From Musa acuminata AAA Group (lineage: Eukaryota > Streptophyta > Magnoliopsida > Zingiberales > Musaceae), in NCBI RefSeq assembly GCF_036884655.1, contig NC_088340.1:3115001-3179000 (forward strand): 64,000 nt of DNA, written 5' to 3'. The translations under genes and the position numbers were made by a program. The notes below the pieces were generated by a model. The model searched no databases. It saw nothing but the letters and a program-made list of their open reading frames with translations, and was not told the DNA's origin. The number at the start of each line of letters is the position of its first letter. Position 1 is the first letter of the stretch. Below are positions 1 to 13,068 of this stretch, piece by piece.

Positions 1-473
1 AGCAGAGAAAAAAATATTAGATTTGGGACATTTGGATCTGGGCGCGTATGATTCGAACGTACGTATAACATCTCCCATTTAATAATGGATGATTTGGGAC
101 GTGGCGGAAGGGGATTGGGTCCATTAACTTGGGGACGTCATACAAGTGGATCACGTTGTTTGGCACAGTCAATGATCGGTGAAGCATTTGATCTATTTTT
201 TAATAAATATTAATGATATAATAATAACAACAACAACAACAATATGAACAAGAAAATAAAACTACTGAATTAAAATGAGTAGTTAATTCATAAAATGATT
301 ATATGAAATTATCGATCATTAAAATCAAGTTATTTTATTATCTTTCCAATTTAATAATATTAAAAAAATAATATTGAAATTAAGAGAAAAAGGGAACGTA
401 ATAATTTCAAAATCAGGAAAGAGGCGGGAGAAGCACCGAAAAGAAAAAGGAGCAGAGAGATAACGGAACGGCG
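1..473. other. Upstream region of the first gene
   Basis: AT-rich sequence with short CAA and poly-A tracts before the ATG at 474. No gene, RNA or mobile element is recognised. The purine-rich last 60 bases may be the 5' leader of the gene at 474. Confidence 0.4.
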
Positions 474-1297
474 ATGGAGGACGCGATGAAGGCCTTGAGC
501 AAGGCGAGCCGCGACCTCGTCCAGCACCAGCACGATCAGGAGTCCCGGCGTTCCTACCAGAGCAAAACCCTAAAGATCAAGAACGATTATCTCGTCTTGT
601 TGCTTGTTCTGGATTTGGATTTTTATCCCTTTGATCTGCAGGCGAATCCGTGCAATCGGCTCGAGGAGATCTGCCGCGAACTCCGCACGGTACTTCTCTC
701 TCTTGCTTAGACGTGTAAGAATTTGTGGTGTATTGATTATATGGAGCTAGGAAGAGAAAAACCCAGTCATGGGCAGTATCGAACGGATTAATGGTGTGGG
801 GATGTTATAGGCATGTGGGCGCATGAAGAGTGTTCGGCGATATGCAGTTGCTTGCAACCTGGGTCAAAGTAGCACTGGGAATGTAAAGTTGACTCCCGTT
901 AAAGAGGATGTAAAGTTATCTCTGCGTAGGAAAGTCTCAGTTGGTCATCTTTAGAACTCGGATGATAAGGATACCAATCATATGAGACAACTACATCCAT
1001 TGTCATTATAAAGCTGTCTTGTCATCTCAATAGGATTTCAATACAAAATGTAATTGCAAATGAAGGGTGAAATACTGTATCTTGTACCTACACATTGCTT
1101 TAAGTCTGCCTTTGGTCATAAAATATTGATAGATTCTGACAACAAGTTCCACTAAATTTGGAAATAAATTGAATGCTCACCATTTTCACCTGCAGGATTT
1201 AATCGACGAAGCAAGAAAATGTTTTGGTTGGGCAAAGACGTTCGTAGCAGGGGTTACTGGCTTCTTCTGGTCTTTCCTCCACGAGCACATAAATTGA
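474..1297 (+). CDS. Small conserved-looking plant protein, function unknown
   Basis: Two or three exons can be read. The first runs from ATG 474 to 689 and ends at a GT donor. The last runs from 1196, after a CAG acceptor, to the TGA at 1295-1297. The frame is continuous and gives about 105 residues. The product starts MEDAMKALSKASRDLVQ, continues with a charged helix-like stretch (CNRLEEICRELR, then DLIDEARKCFGWAKTF) and ends in a short aromatic, hydrophobic tail (GVTGFFWSFLHEHIN). I do not recognise the family. Residues 30-56 (bases 561-641) are T-rich at the DNA level, end in CTGCAG and look like an 81-nt intron, but they begin with AG instead of GT. The segment is in frame and open, so it may be retained; without it the protein would be 78 residues. 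No signal peptide is seen. Confidence 0.55.
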
Positions 1298-4200
1298 ATC
1301 TGATGACATGGCATGCACAAATTTGAACTAGGTGATCGATACTCTTTCTTTTGTTGCTTCATTATGACAAATTTTAGTGTGTTCTTTCTTGGTTTGTTCT
1401 ATCCTTGGTAGATTTTGTGTAATGTTGAATATTTCTGTTGAATCATGTTAACATCTGAGCTTCTTTCTTCATCCTTTATGTAATTCTGTACGAGCACATT
1501 GTGATGAAATGCTTCGGGACTGTCTCAGGTGTGCTTGACCCTTCAGAAGGAAGCAAAATAAATGTGTTATAGAGGCCTTTAGAGGATAAACCATGTATTT
1601 GGTACATCGAGTGCTTCCACGATGTCGTGAAGAGTGTAAGTTTATAATTCTTCACCTTTTCTTACTTTGTGTTTGGTTTTTTAGATGGTACAGGATACTG
1701 TTACTTTATGTAGACTTTCCATCATTGCTAACCAAAGTGGGTCTTAAGATCCATAACAATATGGGATTTGATTTGAAAAGGCTTGAGAACTTGTGCTTTA
1801 AAACAGCTGAGCTCATCATGAGTTGCTAAGCCTTGTAGCAAAACCCGTACGGTGACTAGTCAAATTAAGGCAGCATGTTAAGATAGCTTGTGAAATAGTA
1901 GATGATACACATACAAAAGTTGAGTGTTGATCATGAATCTAGACCTGATCATTTGACTGGATGACAGCCAAATATGAACTTTTCCAGCTGAACTCGATCA
2001 AGCTACCTGCATACCCTGAACATACGCTTGTGCTGAGCCAAAGCACACCATAGCTAAACTTTTGCAGTTGAGCTTGCTCGACTGTGGCCAATGCCCTAGA
2101 TATATGTCCGTGCTCAGCCAACATATCTCATAGGTTTTTAACTTCAGATTGTCGGTATTATCCCCAAAATATTGGAATGCACGGGGATCAGCATTGTTTT
2201 GCCTATACTCTATGGGCAAAGAAAAAATCGTTTGGTTTATTGAGATGTTTGGTCAATTCATTGGCTTAAGGTCTCTCAGAAACTTGGCTGGGCAAGAGAA
2301 TCTTAATTTGGTCAATCCATTTATTTTAAATAATTTTTATCTTGTTCAGCTCAAGTTAACTATATCTGATTGCTTCATTATTATGAATGCCTTTGCTCCA
2401 TGAAAATAGTTCCTCTTCTCACAATCAAAGTCAATGTGATTATGATTCCTCACCAGAAAATTGAAGCTCCTGTCAACTTCAACTTTATATTGCTCATCAA
2501 AATTATAAATGACCAATCTTATATGGAAAACAGCTTAACTCATTTACAAAATTCTTGCACCCATACAGGATTTTGAAGAATGGACAGCTCAAGTGAAAGC
2601 AAAAACTGATCTACCTCTGCACCTCCACAATATAAAATATATGACTAAACTTTCTCATAGAGACGAGGCTGGGATGCTAATTTATTTCATGGGACGAGAA
2701 AGACACTGATGAGTACATAAATCAGATGCTTCTATGGGCATTAGTTCAGGACAACTGAAGTGAGAGGCAAAGAGCAATAAAACCATTGAGCTAACGTGCA
2801 TGGATGATGTATGCATATACTGGAAGATTTTTTAATGTTATGTTAACACCAGGATAACTTCCTCTTATGCAAATCCTGATAGCCCCCCCTTCTGCAGCAT
2901 CTGAACCTTCTTCTTAGTGCTAGCCTCTTTTGTTAGTTGCTAAGAAGTGTATCATATAAACTGAAATCGTTCAAATGTATTATCCTACTCCTGTGTGATA
3001 TTCATGTTGCTCATTTTGTGGATGATAGAGTATCAATTATAATCTCTAAATTTAATTAAACATATGACTTTTTACATATCTCAATGATGATAAAAAATCC
3101 ATGTAGCTGACCCAAGATAGTTGAGACCTATAGTTTTATTATTGTTGTTGTTGTTAATAGCATATCAGTGATAATATTTCCCATTGATACCTATGACATC
3201 TTCATGCTTGAAATCTTCTATTCCATTTTTCCCTTTGAATTCTTCAGCAAATTTTATCCTTTATCGACCTCAATTAAACCCTATAACCTGTGTATAGGTA
3301 TCAGATAAAGCTTCTCCTCCCAGTTTTGCAGACCTTTTCGATGCTTGGATTAATGATTCTGTTCCTCCATCTTGTATCCTTGCAGTTTTTTGAAGTATCT
3401 GATTAATGAAAACAGCACTAGGCTTCCTCACCTATCAGATTTCAATATAGAGCGAGCTTATTGCTAATCTTGTTCTTGATTTTGTTTGTTGACCTGCCAT
3501 AAACTTGGAGGTGGCAATGGATCTGGTCAAATATACCAACCTGTGGTTCCACCAGTGCTTCCAATCACTTGGCAGGTTTGCCGTTGGGTACTTATTATAC
3601 TTAGCTTGATGCTTCAACCTTCACATGTGTTTTCTTCTTTATGATTGAGAATTCTGCAGTGCTTAACTTGTACATTACTGTTGCAAACCAGGTGACCGAA
3701 CTCACTGTTTGTAGTGGGTGATAACCAGTCGCTCCACAAAAGTTTTGCTTGACTATGGCAAGAGGTTACCAAGAGACCACCAAATAAAAGTTCCCCACAT
3801 TTATCACAACAAAAAGCTCCAATTGCAGTGGAAGGTATGAGCTGGTTTAGCATTTATGATACTGCAATGCTTCTAAATTTATGTGCATGAGCATGTATCA
3901 TTTTCTATGCCCAAATGTGCATAAGCATGCCAAAATTAAACCTATACGGCTAGCTGTGATACAGATGTATGGAGTCAAACCTTGGCTAGTTAGTTGTGCA
4001 AATAAATAGAGGTAGTTGAAGCTTTAATGTCTTCAATCTTTGTGCAGGAACTTGATGTGCCCACAGTGTGCATCCACTTCAACCCAAGTGACCTCATATC
4101 GCAGTGAAAAGAAATCCATATCCTGTTCCAAAGCTACACCGAGAATTATGATGCCAGTATATCCTATGAGAACTAAAAAATGCATCAGGACTAGCTTTAC

Positions 4201-5319
4201 TTACCTGTCAGGGCACATCAATGGCTTTGTGTGCAGTCTTTTAGCAGCCAAGTTGATGTGGTTACCTGAACTAGTGACTGTATACAATTTCACCAATGCA
4301 TCTCAGAAGCAGGTCAACGAAGTTATGTAAGCAGCATGGACAGGGCTTCCATCTCAATGAAGAATGACCCATTTACACACTGTAGCCAGTGGGCACAAGT
4401 TGCAGCTGTCGAGCATTTTCTTTACATATTCACTCTGCAGCCCAAACATTTCAGGTTTTGTTTCTTTGCAGCTGAACTAAAGGCAAGCAGCAGATGGAGG
4501 TTTGCTGACTTCTGAGATAATTCTGCAACACTCAAGAACTGCACTTGCATTGAAGCCGGTCAAATGGGTGCATTATTGTGCTATGTATTGGAAGCCTGAG
4601 TTGAGCTTGGTAAAATACAGTTGTGTCTATGACAGACTGGTGGAAGACTTACAAGGGAAGCCTGTTAATACCTTTACCATGACATTGAATTAAGGGTGTC
4701 AGATTCGTAGGCCATAGCTCTCCCACGATAAATGGTCTTTGGTGGTGCTGTACTTTGGTTAAGTACTCAGCTTTGTCAAACATTCTCAACCAGTAGATGT
4801 ACTAAATGGCAAGAAGAAACATTATGGGTTCCAGCCAAAAGAAGCTCAGAAAATGTTGCCTCACTTCATAACTAGTGTTCACTGTGCTGAGCAGGAATCT
4901 TTACCGCTGCGTCAAAGATAAGTTTCTTGAGCTGATTATCATTTTAATGATTGGTTCAGAATCTAACCTATTTTCAATGTCCAGTTTAACTCTTGCAGTG
5001 TGGATTTGGTCCCTTCTCAACCAGCAAAGTTGCAGCCTTCGATGGACAGCTGTGGTTTAGCTGGAGAGCTACTTTGGCATTGAATTCAAGCTAATAAAAC
5101 CTGTTTCTGAGCTACATACGATCAAGTGGAGCACACTGTGGTTGACGGATGGATTCCATTTATGTTCTCCTATCTGTCACCAACTTAATGCTGTCTTTAA
5201 GACACTCGTCTTATCCTGCCTACTTTCTCTGCACATTAAACATACACACCATTTCAAGTACCAGCCCTGCTCCCTCACCCTCTCTCATACAGCCAATGGT
5301 GAACTCCTAAACCTCTTTG
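1298..5319. other. Long stretch without a convincing gene; possible decayed coding fragments
   Basis: No continuous gene model could be built. Several short stretches read like isolated exons behind plausible acceptors. One is near 2570-2640 (DFEEWTAQVKAKTDLPLHLH). Another is near 4048-4130 (LDVPTVCIHFNPSDLISQ, then a stop, then further readable sequence). Similar patches occur at 3325-3440 and 4980-5050. Stops and frame changes separate them, so they may be remnants of one unrecognised gene or chance. The stretch is AT-rich, and no transposon ends or RNA genes are seen. Confidence 0.3.
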
Positions 5320-7647
5320 ATGGACCCTAAACTGCACCAAACCATCCTTCTCTCTAGCTTCAAGCTCATACCATTCATCTTTATTGCAGTGTTTCTCTTG
5401 TCAACTCCTTCGGCATCACAACTCTCTTCAGATTTCTACTTGTTCTCATGTCCAAATGTAGAACGGCTTGTAAGGAACACCGTGGAGTCGGCTTCTGCGC
5501 TTGACTCCACCATTCCAGGCAAACTCCTTCGCCTCCTCTTCCATGACTGCTTAATTGAGGTTCTAACAATGTCACCCCATTCCAATATTAGTCTTAAGAT
5601 TGCTGCTTGGAGAACAGAGTAGCCCTGAATGTCTGTTACATATCTTATAAGAATTGTTTCTCGTTACAGGGATGTGATGCTTCTGTGCTGATACAAGGGA
5701 AAGGGACCGAGAGGAGCGATCCCGCAAACAAGTCGCTCGGTGGATTCTACGTGGTAGATTCAGCAAAGGAATTGCTTGAAGTCCTGTGCCCTGGAACTGT
5801 GTCTTGTGCTGACATCCTGGTTCTTGCTGCAAGGGATGCTGTGGAACTGGTAAGTTTAGAATGATGAACTTTCATGATTCTAAATGATCAAATTACATTC
5901 CAAAATGACGTTGATCGACTTTTGATGAATCGATACATGAATAGTTGTCCTTGTTCTAATACACATAGATCATATGTTATGATTATAAACAAAAAAGTGT
6001 ACATTATCTTAAATCTTCCTGTGGAAATTGTAGAGTTTCAAAAATCTTTCAGTTAATAGCAATCAATGTTGCTTTAAAAACCTTTTTTTGCATTAGAGTC
6101 TTCATGAATCAATGACTTATATCTAATGAACACCTTGAAATTTGATGGCAATTTGAATTAACCAATCGATGCATTCTCATTGAACACATAAGCATCTTAT
6201 TCCACTAAATCTAATGCAATATTTCGAATCATCGAGTATAGTCAACTGAGTTCTTGGAATTGGATATGCTTTCATCTTACCTTGACTTATCAACAAGATT
6301 AATACTCAGCTCAAATATTGGCTGTGCATTTTTCACCGCATTATCATGGGTGTTTTAAGGTGAAAAAAGGCTGAATTAAATGTTAGCATAGCCTTTTAAA
6401 TCAACAAGTTTAATGAATTGTAGGTCGTAACAGAGTAAATTGCCTGCTAGTGACCTCAGAACCATTTGTGTCATTCCTTTTAGCAGTTGCATAGAGCAGG
6501 AAGATCAAAACTATTGTAGCTAACTGAACAAACTCTCGAAGAATTTGATCATATTGTCAACAATTTTAAGGCTCTATATCATGTTCACAGGGATATAGGT
6601 ATTTGACACCTGAAGATTTAATTTTGTCCTGATTCAAAAGGACACTTAATTGACCATTCAAAAGTAGACTTTTTAAGATTGTCTTTATGTGAAGAACCAA
6701 ATTCATGTAACAGCTGAAGCTGAAGGATGCTGCCATATTAGTGGAGAAGATCATCTATTTGGGTAATCAAGTATATACAAATTGTAATTTCCTAATACTC
6801 TTTGTACTTTGCTATGATGCTGCTTCAAAAATAGGCACATGCTCTTCATCATCAGATAACATAGGTTGGCAATGAACTAGTTTTGACCCATCATATTTGT
6901 GCTTCTTTTAGTCTTTGCAAGTTTCTGATACAATTACCACTCACTGACTGATGACTCAAGGCAAATTGTTGAATTTTGATAGACAGGAGGTCCTTCGGTT
7001 GAGGTTCCACTGGGACGAAGAGATGGATTGGTTTCATCAGCATCAAATGTCAGGCCAAACATGGTGGACACGAGCTTCTCTGTCGACGAGTTGGCTCAAC
7101 GCTTCACCACCAAAGGATTGTCCATGGATGACCTTGTAGTCCTTTCAGGTAATCCTCATAGCTAATACTAACTTCCAATGCCTTTTGTAAGCTCATCCAA
7201 TCTCACCGAATGATCTCCTTTGCCGTCCAAGGTGCTCATACCGTCGGTTCATCTCACTGCGACGCGTTCAGCGAGCGGTTCAAGCAGAGTTCCAATGGAA
7301 CCATGGTGCCCGTCGACACTTCTCTGGAGAAAGGGTACGCAAAGCAGCTCGCCGAGACATGCCGGGCCGGTGCAAGCGCCACCACCATGGTCGACAACGA
7401 TCCTTCGACTCCCTCTTTGTTTGATAACCAGTACTACGTCAATCTGCTGGCCAACAGGGGCCTTCTCCATTCGGACTCGGTCCTGGTCACCGATGCCAGA
7501 ACAAGGAACACAGTGGAGGCCTTTTCCGAGAGCCAGGATGCCTTCTTCATGAGCTGGGCGGAGTCATTCGTGAAGCTCTCCATCATCGACGTCAAGACGG
7601 GCGACGATGGGGAGATTAGATTTTCTTGCTCCAGTGTGAATGGCTAG
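5320..7647 (+). CDS. Class III secretory peroxidase
   Basis: Haem peroxidase of the plant secretory class III family (EC 1.11.1.7), which oxidises phenolics with H2O2 in the wall or vacuole. Four exons (5320-5559, 5670-5849, 6983-7148, 7232-7647) join in frame to 333 residues, a normal length. The start is the ATG at 5320; the codon just before it is TTG. Residues 1-33 form a signal peptide. The distal haem site is RLLFHDC (Arg71, His75), followed by the calcium-site motif GCDASVL at 81-87. TVSCADILVLAARDAVEL, GGPSVEVPLGRRDG and the proximal haem site SGAHTVG (His198) follow in order. All eight structural cysteines are present. The three-intron layout is the ancestral one for the family. The position before GCDAS is Glu, where horseradish peroxidase has Asn; this occurs in other members. 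Which isoform it is cannot be told from sequence alone. Confidence 0.95.
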
Positions 7648-10452
7648 AGAGGGTGATAACTCATCGTGGATTCGTTGTGCAGTTCTTCTTTCAATCTTTG
7701 GTTCTACTCTATCCTACCTCTCAGGTTCTCTTCATCAGATAACTACTTGTTTCTCCATAAGCGTGGCAAATATCACTTGCATCAGATAATGTGAAACCAG
7801 CATAAGAAATTCCCTTGTCATTTTTTATATTTCTTTTATCTCATATTATTAATTAATTAATTTTAAAGATCTAAAATTAATATAAATAAAGACTCTTCTA
7901 AATATATGAAATGAAAAAAAAATATATCTTCAAGTAAAAGTCTTTTCCACTATAAAGAGTTGATATCGCTTGTTGTCTTTTGTCATTTTGTTATGATCCC
8001 TTTTAATAATATTTCTTTGATTTTATTTTCGTTCTACCTTAATTATTTTTGCTCTAATACCAATTAACATAATGAAAACAAAATCAAGAAAATACTAACA
8101 AAATTATTAGAGAAATTAATTTCTTATAGTGAAAAATATTTTTATAATTCTATAAACTTAGAGGGAGCCTTTATTTATATTAGTTTTAGATCTTAAAAAT
8201 CAGTTTGTAAAATTTAAAAAAAAATATAAATACAAATAATAAATGAATAACTTTAAAATCTTTAAAAATAGTTTTTGTAGATTATTTTCAAAGAATTTAA
8301 AGTAATCCACTTATCATTTTTATGTTTCTTTTATCCCAATTATTAGTTAACTAGTTTTCAAGAACTAAAACTAGTATAAATAAAGGTATGGAATCATTAA
8401 ACATAAACATAAGATAGAATCCATTCTACGTCATCTGCTTGAGTAAATGTCATTTCCTCGTTCGAGACCTGTTGGCCAAATAGGTGAAGTTTATACACAC
8501 AGCAGGCTTCCTTTATTGCAGACATGTTTCATTACAAGTGAATCGATCCAAAAGGGACCTTAGTAAAGAATGGAGCAGGCAGCTGATGAGATGAGAGAGG
8601 GGACAAGATGAAAACTCCAAGCTAGTTTCTTGGATGATTTCTACAAGTTGGGTCTTGTCTCATCTCAATCAGCCATGCAAGTAGGAGAATGATGACTGCA
8701 CAAGGATTCCTTGTCTTCATGGGAGCAGTATCCATCAACTCTGGAGATAAGATCTCCATGTCTTTCAACTCTAATGTCATCTATCAGTATCCATCAACTC
8801 TGGAGATCAATGTCATGATTAAGAGATTTCCCGAGGCAAGTAGTTGATGATGATGATGATGTTCTGCTGCAACAAATCAAGTAGCAGCAAAATCATATAC
8901 AGATTTTGGCACCCTCTTTTTAGAACTGTGCTTGCTTAATTTTAGTTTCAAGAATCACCAAAAAATGTTCCATGTTTCTTTCAGATTCAAATCAGAGAGA
9001 GAGAGAGATGAAAGTAAAAGATGGCATTGTCATTCGAAAAGTTAGAAGACATTCCCCTGGTTTATCATGTATTCTGTACAACCATTGGCTTCTTCTTCGC
9101 TCAGATACTCGAGAATGGAGCTACACTTGCATGAAACAAGTGCTAAATGACAATCTATGCTGAACTAATAGACAAAAAAGTTGGTTCTCCTTTTTCATTT
9201 CAAAAGGTCTCAATCTGAACCTATCTCTGCCCTCCAATGAATCTCCACTGGTTCGTTGATGAGTGGTGTGTGTCAGTGGAGAGTAGCGATCCAGTCTGCT
9301 TAGAAATTTGGTATGGTTGTGTGATTACAGTGCTTTTAGTTCCTGACCTCCTCATTAGAGAAGACAACACAAATTGGAGTTCTTGTTGAACTCCTGTCAT
9401 CACAGTGTTCAACATTCAACAACCAACAAAGGAGCCAATCATGTGCGCAAAGCAATGATCCAAGGAATCAGAGTACAGTCGTGGGTGTGCCATAGCACAG
9501 AAACCATGAACCCTACAAGACTGTCTGCTTGCAGGCACTGGGCTGCCATGACAAAGAAAGAAGAGAAGGAAAAGGAATATGAATAAAGAGAGGAAGCAGG
9601 TCCTCTGGTTGCAGCTTTTACTCCACATTCTCCTCTCCTTTTCATTCCTTGTCCCACGTGCATGGGATGGAAGGAAGCCACCAATCCAAATAACGACCTG
9701 ATGAAATGGCACGAGCTGTCCCACATCCAAACACTCCCAAAGATTCGTGTGGCCATTTGAGATCTCCCAACAGTTTGCCCCTCAGATAACGTGTGCTGAT
9801 GTAGAAGGAGAAGCCATGGCTCATGGCTGCAACATGAGCAGAGCAGCCAACACATCAAGCCAAGTGCCCGAGGATTCCAAGCTCGGCAAAGGGGCATAAA
9901 GAAGAACCAAACGCATCTCTTGCCACTGCTTCACGTGCACTCAACAATGGGCGGCAATGAATCCAAGCAACCGAGTTAGCAGATGCTCCAGTCCGAGAGG
10001 GAATGCAAGTCTAAAGCACACATTGCTTAGTTAGTATATTTGAGTAGGGCAGTGACCGAAGAGAGAGAGAGAGAGAGGGAAAGGCATGAGTGGAGATGTT
10101 ATTCAATGGGAACGGCGCGTCGCCCACAAAGTAATGTTATAATGCCATTATTAATCGAAAAAGTAGGGGGAAGAAGATGGAGAGAAAGATGCAGCCACTG
10201 ATGGCTTCAATTATGGTATGCTTACTTCGATGACAGTGATGGTTAGTTTAGGGTTGAATGGCCTTTCCCCTCAGGATCTTGACAAAATTTTGTCAGGAGC
10301 TGGACAAGGATCTGCCATCAGATCCCTCTCTCTCTCTCTCTCTCTTTCTCTTTTCTTTTTTGGTTTGAAGAACAGATCTATCAGCAAATCTCATGTCTGG
10401 ATGGAGCATCCTTTTAATATTAGGTGCTGTAATGGGGAGTACTAGTGTTAGA

Positions 10453-10492
<40 letters not shown>

Positions 10493-12090
10493 CTCAACTC
10501 CATTATTGCTCATCGTTCCTCTCTCCCTTTGCCTTAGCTCCCAAAATGGCTGACCTCTGCTCCACCATGTACTACTGTTTCCTCTTCCAACAGCAAATAA
10601 TGTCTTGTCACTTTCTCCGTTGTTGTTGGTGAGAGCTATTAATCCAAGTTAATAAAGTAATTTTGTATTAGTTTCTGGTATATGTCGAGTTGTATAAATG
10701 CACCAGTGACTACAGAAACTCTGATTGATGTCTACTGGTTCTGCAAATGATTCATGAAAATGCCTTGATCTTGGCATACTTATGGTTTTTGATGGGTAAC
10801 ATTCTTCTTGGATTAATCCGAGCAGCACCAAGCAGGCTGTGGCCAGAAACCGACATGGGAGTCAAGCCTCGGAGCTGGGATCAGCGGGCTCCCCCCCCCC
10901 CCCGCCTCCCGCTGCACCGCACTGCAAGTGGAGAGATGGAGCAACAGCAGGTCGCCCGCCTGTAGCCAACAGTTCATCGACTGCCCGATGCAGCTGCTCT
11001 CCATCGATTCATGCATCCCCAACCTTGGACAGCACGTGGAAGGCACTAACCATGGCCACCTCTTCCTCCTCATCCGACTGCTCCTCAGGAAGTAGGCGTA
11101 CACACGAAGGTGAGCGGTCAAAGCGGTCAAAGAACAAGGACAAGAAGAGTGGGACCGCGGAGGACCAGCAACGCTGTGTGATCTCAACCCCCCTCGACAA
11201 CGAATCCCTCGATGATGCATGCAGGGTAAATTTCTCTGGTTGTTTTGGCCGGTTTACTTCTCTGCAAGGACCAGTGAATGATGGGCTTCTTCCATGAACG
11301 AGAGAAGGTGGAAAGGACGAAGGACAATGAGAAGAAGAAGAAGAAGAAGAATGTAAGGTTTGGGGATGCTAATGAGTACCACTTAGCTGCGATAACAGCT
11401 CCATTAGCTTCTCGTCTCAGGGACTGAGTAACTCTGCCTGCATGCGTGCAGTATGATTGCTCGTAGAGATAGGAAGAAACAGGTTTAACAGAGGAAGTAG
11501 ATCTCAAGAGATCTCATGGAAAGCGACGGAGCTCAGACACCGTCAGATCTGCCCAAAACCATAAAGGTCGATCGCCATTCAAATCTCTCTCTCTCTCTCT
11601 CTCTCCCTTCGTCTTTGTTATCTTTATCTCGAAGCTGATGATTAGTGTATATGACAGAATTGGCAAGCTTGGCTGTATCTCCAGACATTCCATGTCTGGT
11701 CCTCCACGTAGCCATCTCATTTCCTTGTAGAAGACAATGGCGTCCTGCAGCTGCTCTCTTCCTCCCTTTCCTCGAAGCTCGATTCCAAGCTCCCATCAAC
11801 CACTTCTTTCTTTTCCTTAGGGGAATAGTTTTACTACGGGGGTACTCACCGAGACCGCTGCAGTAATTTAGTACGCGGGAGGGTGGTCCGACCATGGCGT
11901 GCCCGTGCTTCCGTTGCACACCAAAGGCTCCTCGCCATATCTGAGGGAGGAGGGGGTGGTCATCTAGCCATTCCCCCACGTCGCGCCGGTGGTCCCCGCG
12001 GGTGGAGATCTCGTGGTCGTCTTGTTGCCTTGTGGTCGCCTGCCCACACGCACATGGGTGGGCGTAGGCAGCTGCAGCTGCAGCTACACC

Positions 12091-12153
<63 letters not shown>

Positions 12154-12570
12154 GTTGTGCTCTGATCGATAACGTTGAACGCTTCTACGATGCATCAGGC
12201 AGCCAGGGAAGGAGTGCAGCGGAAATAAATGAGGCCAATAACTGCTCGCTCTACCCCGTCTTGAATGGCGAAAAGGAGAGCTGATGGATGGATAAGCCGC
12301 CCATCGCATTTCCATTCCTCTGAAAGCTCAGTGAGCGAGTAGGTGGGCTTTGGCTGCCGCTGTGGCAGCGAACGAGAGAGAGAGAGAGAGAGAGAGGAGG
12401 GGAGGGGTGGGAGACATACGTGAAAGCCGGGGGGAAGTACGTCTCCTTCAGCCCGGAGTTCCCAAACTGGCCCTCGATCTCGAGTCATGTCTTAAGAAGG
12501 TCGAGGGCTTTATAGTCATTTCGAGAGTTGAACTGTAACAGGGTCGGGCGTGTTGTGCTGGGTTTTGTAT
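7648..12570. other. Non-coding stretch with (TC)n/(GA)n microsatellites
   Basis: About 4.9 kb downstream of the peroxidase. The segment 7800-8420 is very AT-rich, with two similar AT-rich passages (near 7840-7890 and 8340-8390) that may be an old duplication. From 8990 onward (GA)n/(TC)n tracts recur: about 8995-9009, 10058-10078, 10325-10345, 10458-10489, 11585-11605, 12093-12150 and 12371-12393. Open frames here are low-complexity products of these repeats or lack any recognisable domain. The last 1 kb may be promoter sequence for the transcript starting near 12.6 kb. Confidence 0.5.
12093..12150. repeat. (TC)n microsatellite
   Basis: About 29 uninterrupted TC dinucleotides, the longest of several in this window, about 420 bp upstream of the TATA box at 12572. 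Long CT/GA tracts near plant promoters can bind BPC/GAGA-type factors; any such role here is inference. Confidence 0.9.
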
Positions 12571-12571
12571 G

Positions 12572-12580
12572 TATATAAAG
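12572..12580 (+). promoter_or_regulatory. Probable TATA box of the miR171-mimic transcript
   Basis: TATATAAAG lies in a GC-rich neighbourhood, followed by a purine-rich leader-like stretch. Transcription would begin near 12605. No other TATA element is as good within 1 kb of the mimic site. Confidence 0.5.
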
Positions 12581-12911
12581 TAGGAAGAGAAAGTGGAGGA
12601 GAGATGAGAGCGAGTTGTTGTCTTCCTCAGACACTCTTTTCTTTCTGGGCGGAAGGAGAGGACGAGGCAAAGGCATTATTATTAAAGCGCCGGCATGGTG
12701 AGCACCCGAGGCAGTGCAAAACGAACGGTACATGGATTTAGTGCTTGCTCTAACACCTCTCTTCTCTTCTGTCGTATCTTCTTATAGAGAGGAGGGTGAA
12801 GGTGAAGGAGAAGGAAGAAAGTGGCCGGAAGAAAGCTAAGCTAAGCTAAGCAAAGCAGCAGTGCTTCGTTAGAGGATTCGTTGGTCTGCCAACTGAGGAG
12901 GAAGGAAAGAG

Positions 12912-13040
12912 ATGGAAATGGTGCAAGTGGCCGCCAGGGCAGCCATCGTGCGGTGGACGGGTGAGGGGAGGTCTCACGACAGTGCAGATGAAGACGAAGG
13001 TGAGGATGCCCAAAGTGCGGACAATGCTCCCCTGTTTTGA
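12912..13040 (+). CDS. Small ORF, 42 codons, just upstream of the miR171 mimic site
   Basis: ATG 12912 to TGA 13040. The product begins MEMVQVAARAAIVRWTGEG and ends in an acidic Ser/Asp/Glu-rich tail with DEDEGEDAQ and NAPLF. I do not recognise it. It is more biased and less repeat-like than random frames nearby. It could be a real micropeptide, a regulatory ORF that influences stability of the transcript, or chance. Confidence 0.3.
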   Translation: MEMVQVAARAAIVRWTGEGRSHDSADEDEGEDAQSADNAPLF

Positions 13041-13068
13041 GGTTCGTGAGTTCGTTCATGGGTTCTGT

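Noticed and set aside
9416..9897. Overlapping minus-strand frames of 104-152 codons
   Set aside because: There is no recognisable domain, several frames overlap with equal quality, and composition does not favour one.
11533..12315. 260-codon minus-strand open frame with long Arg-Glu repeats
   Set aside because: It is produced by (TC)n tracts read in antisense; no domain or signal supports it.
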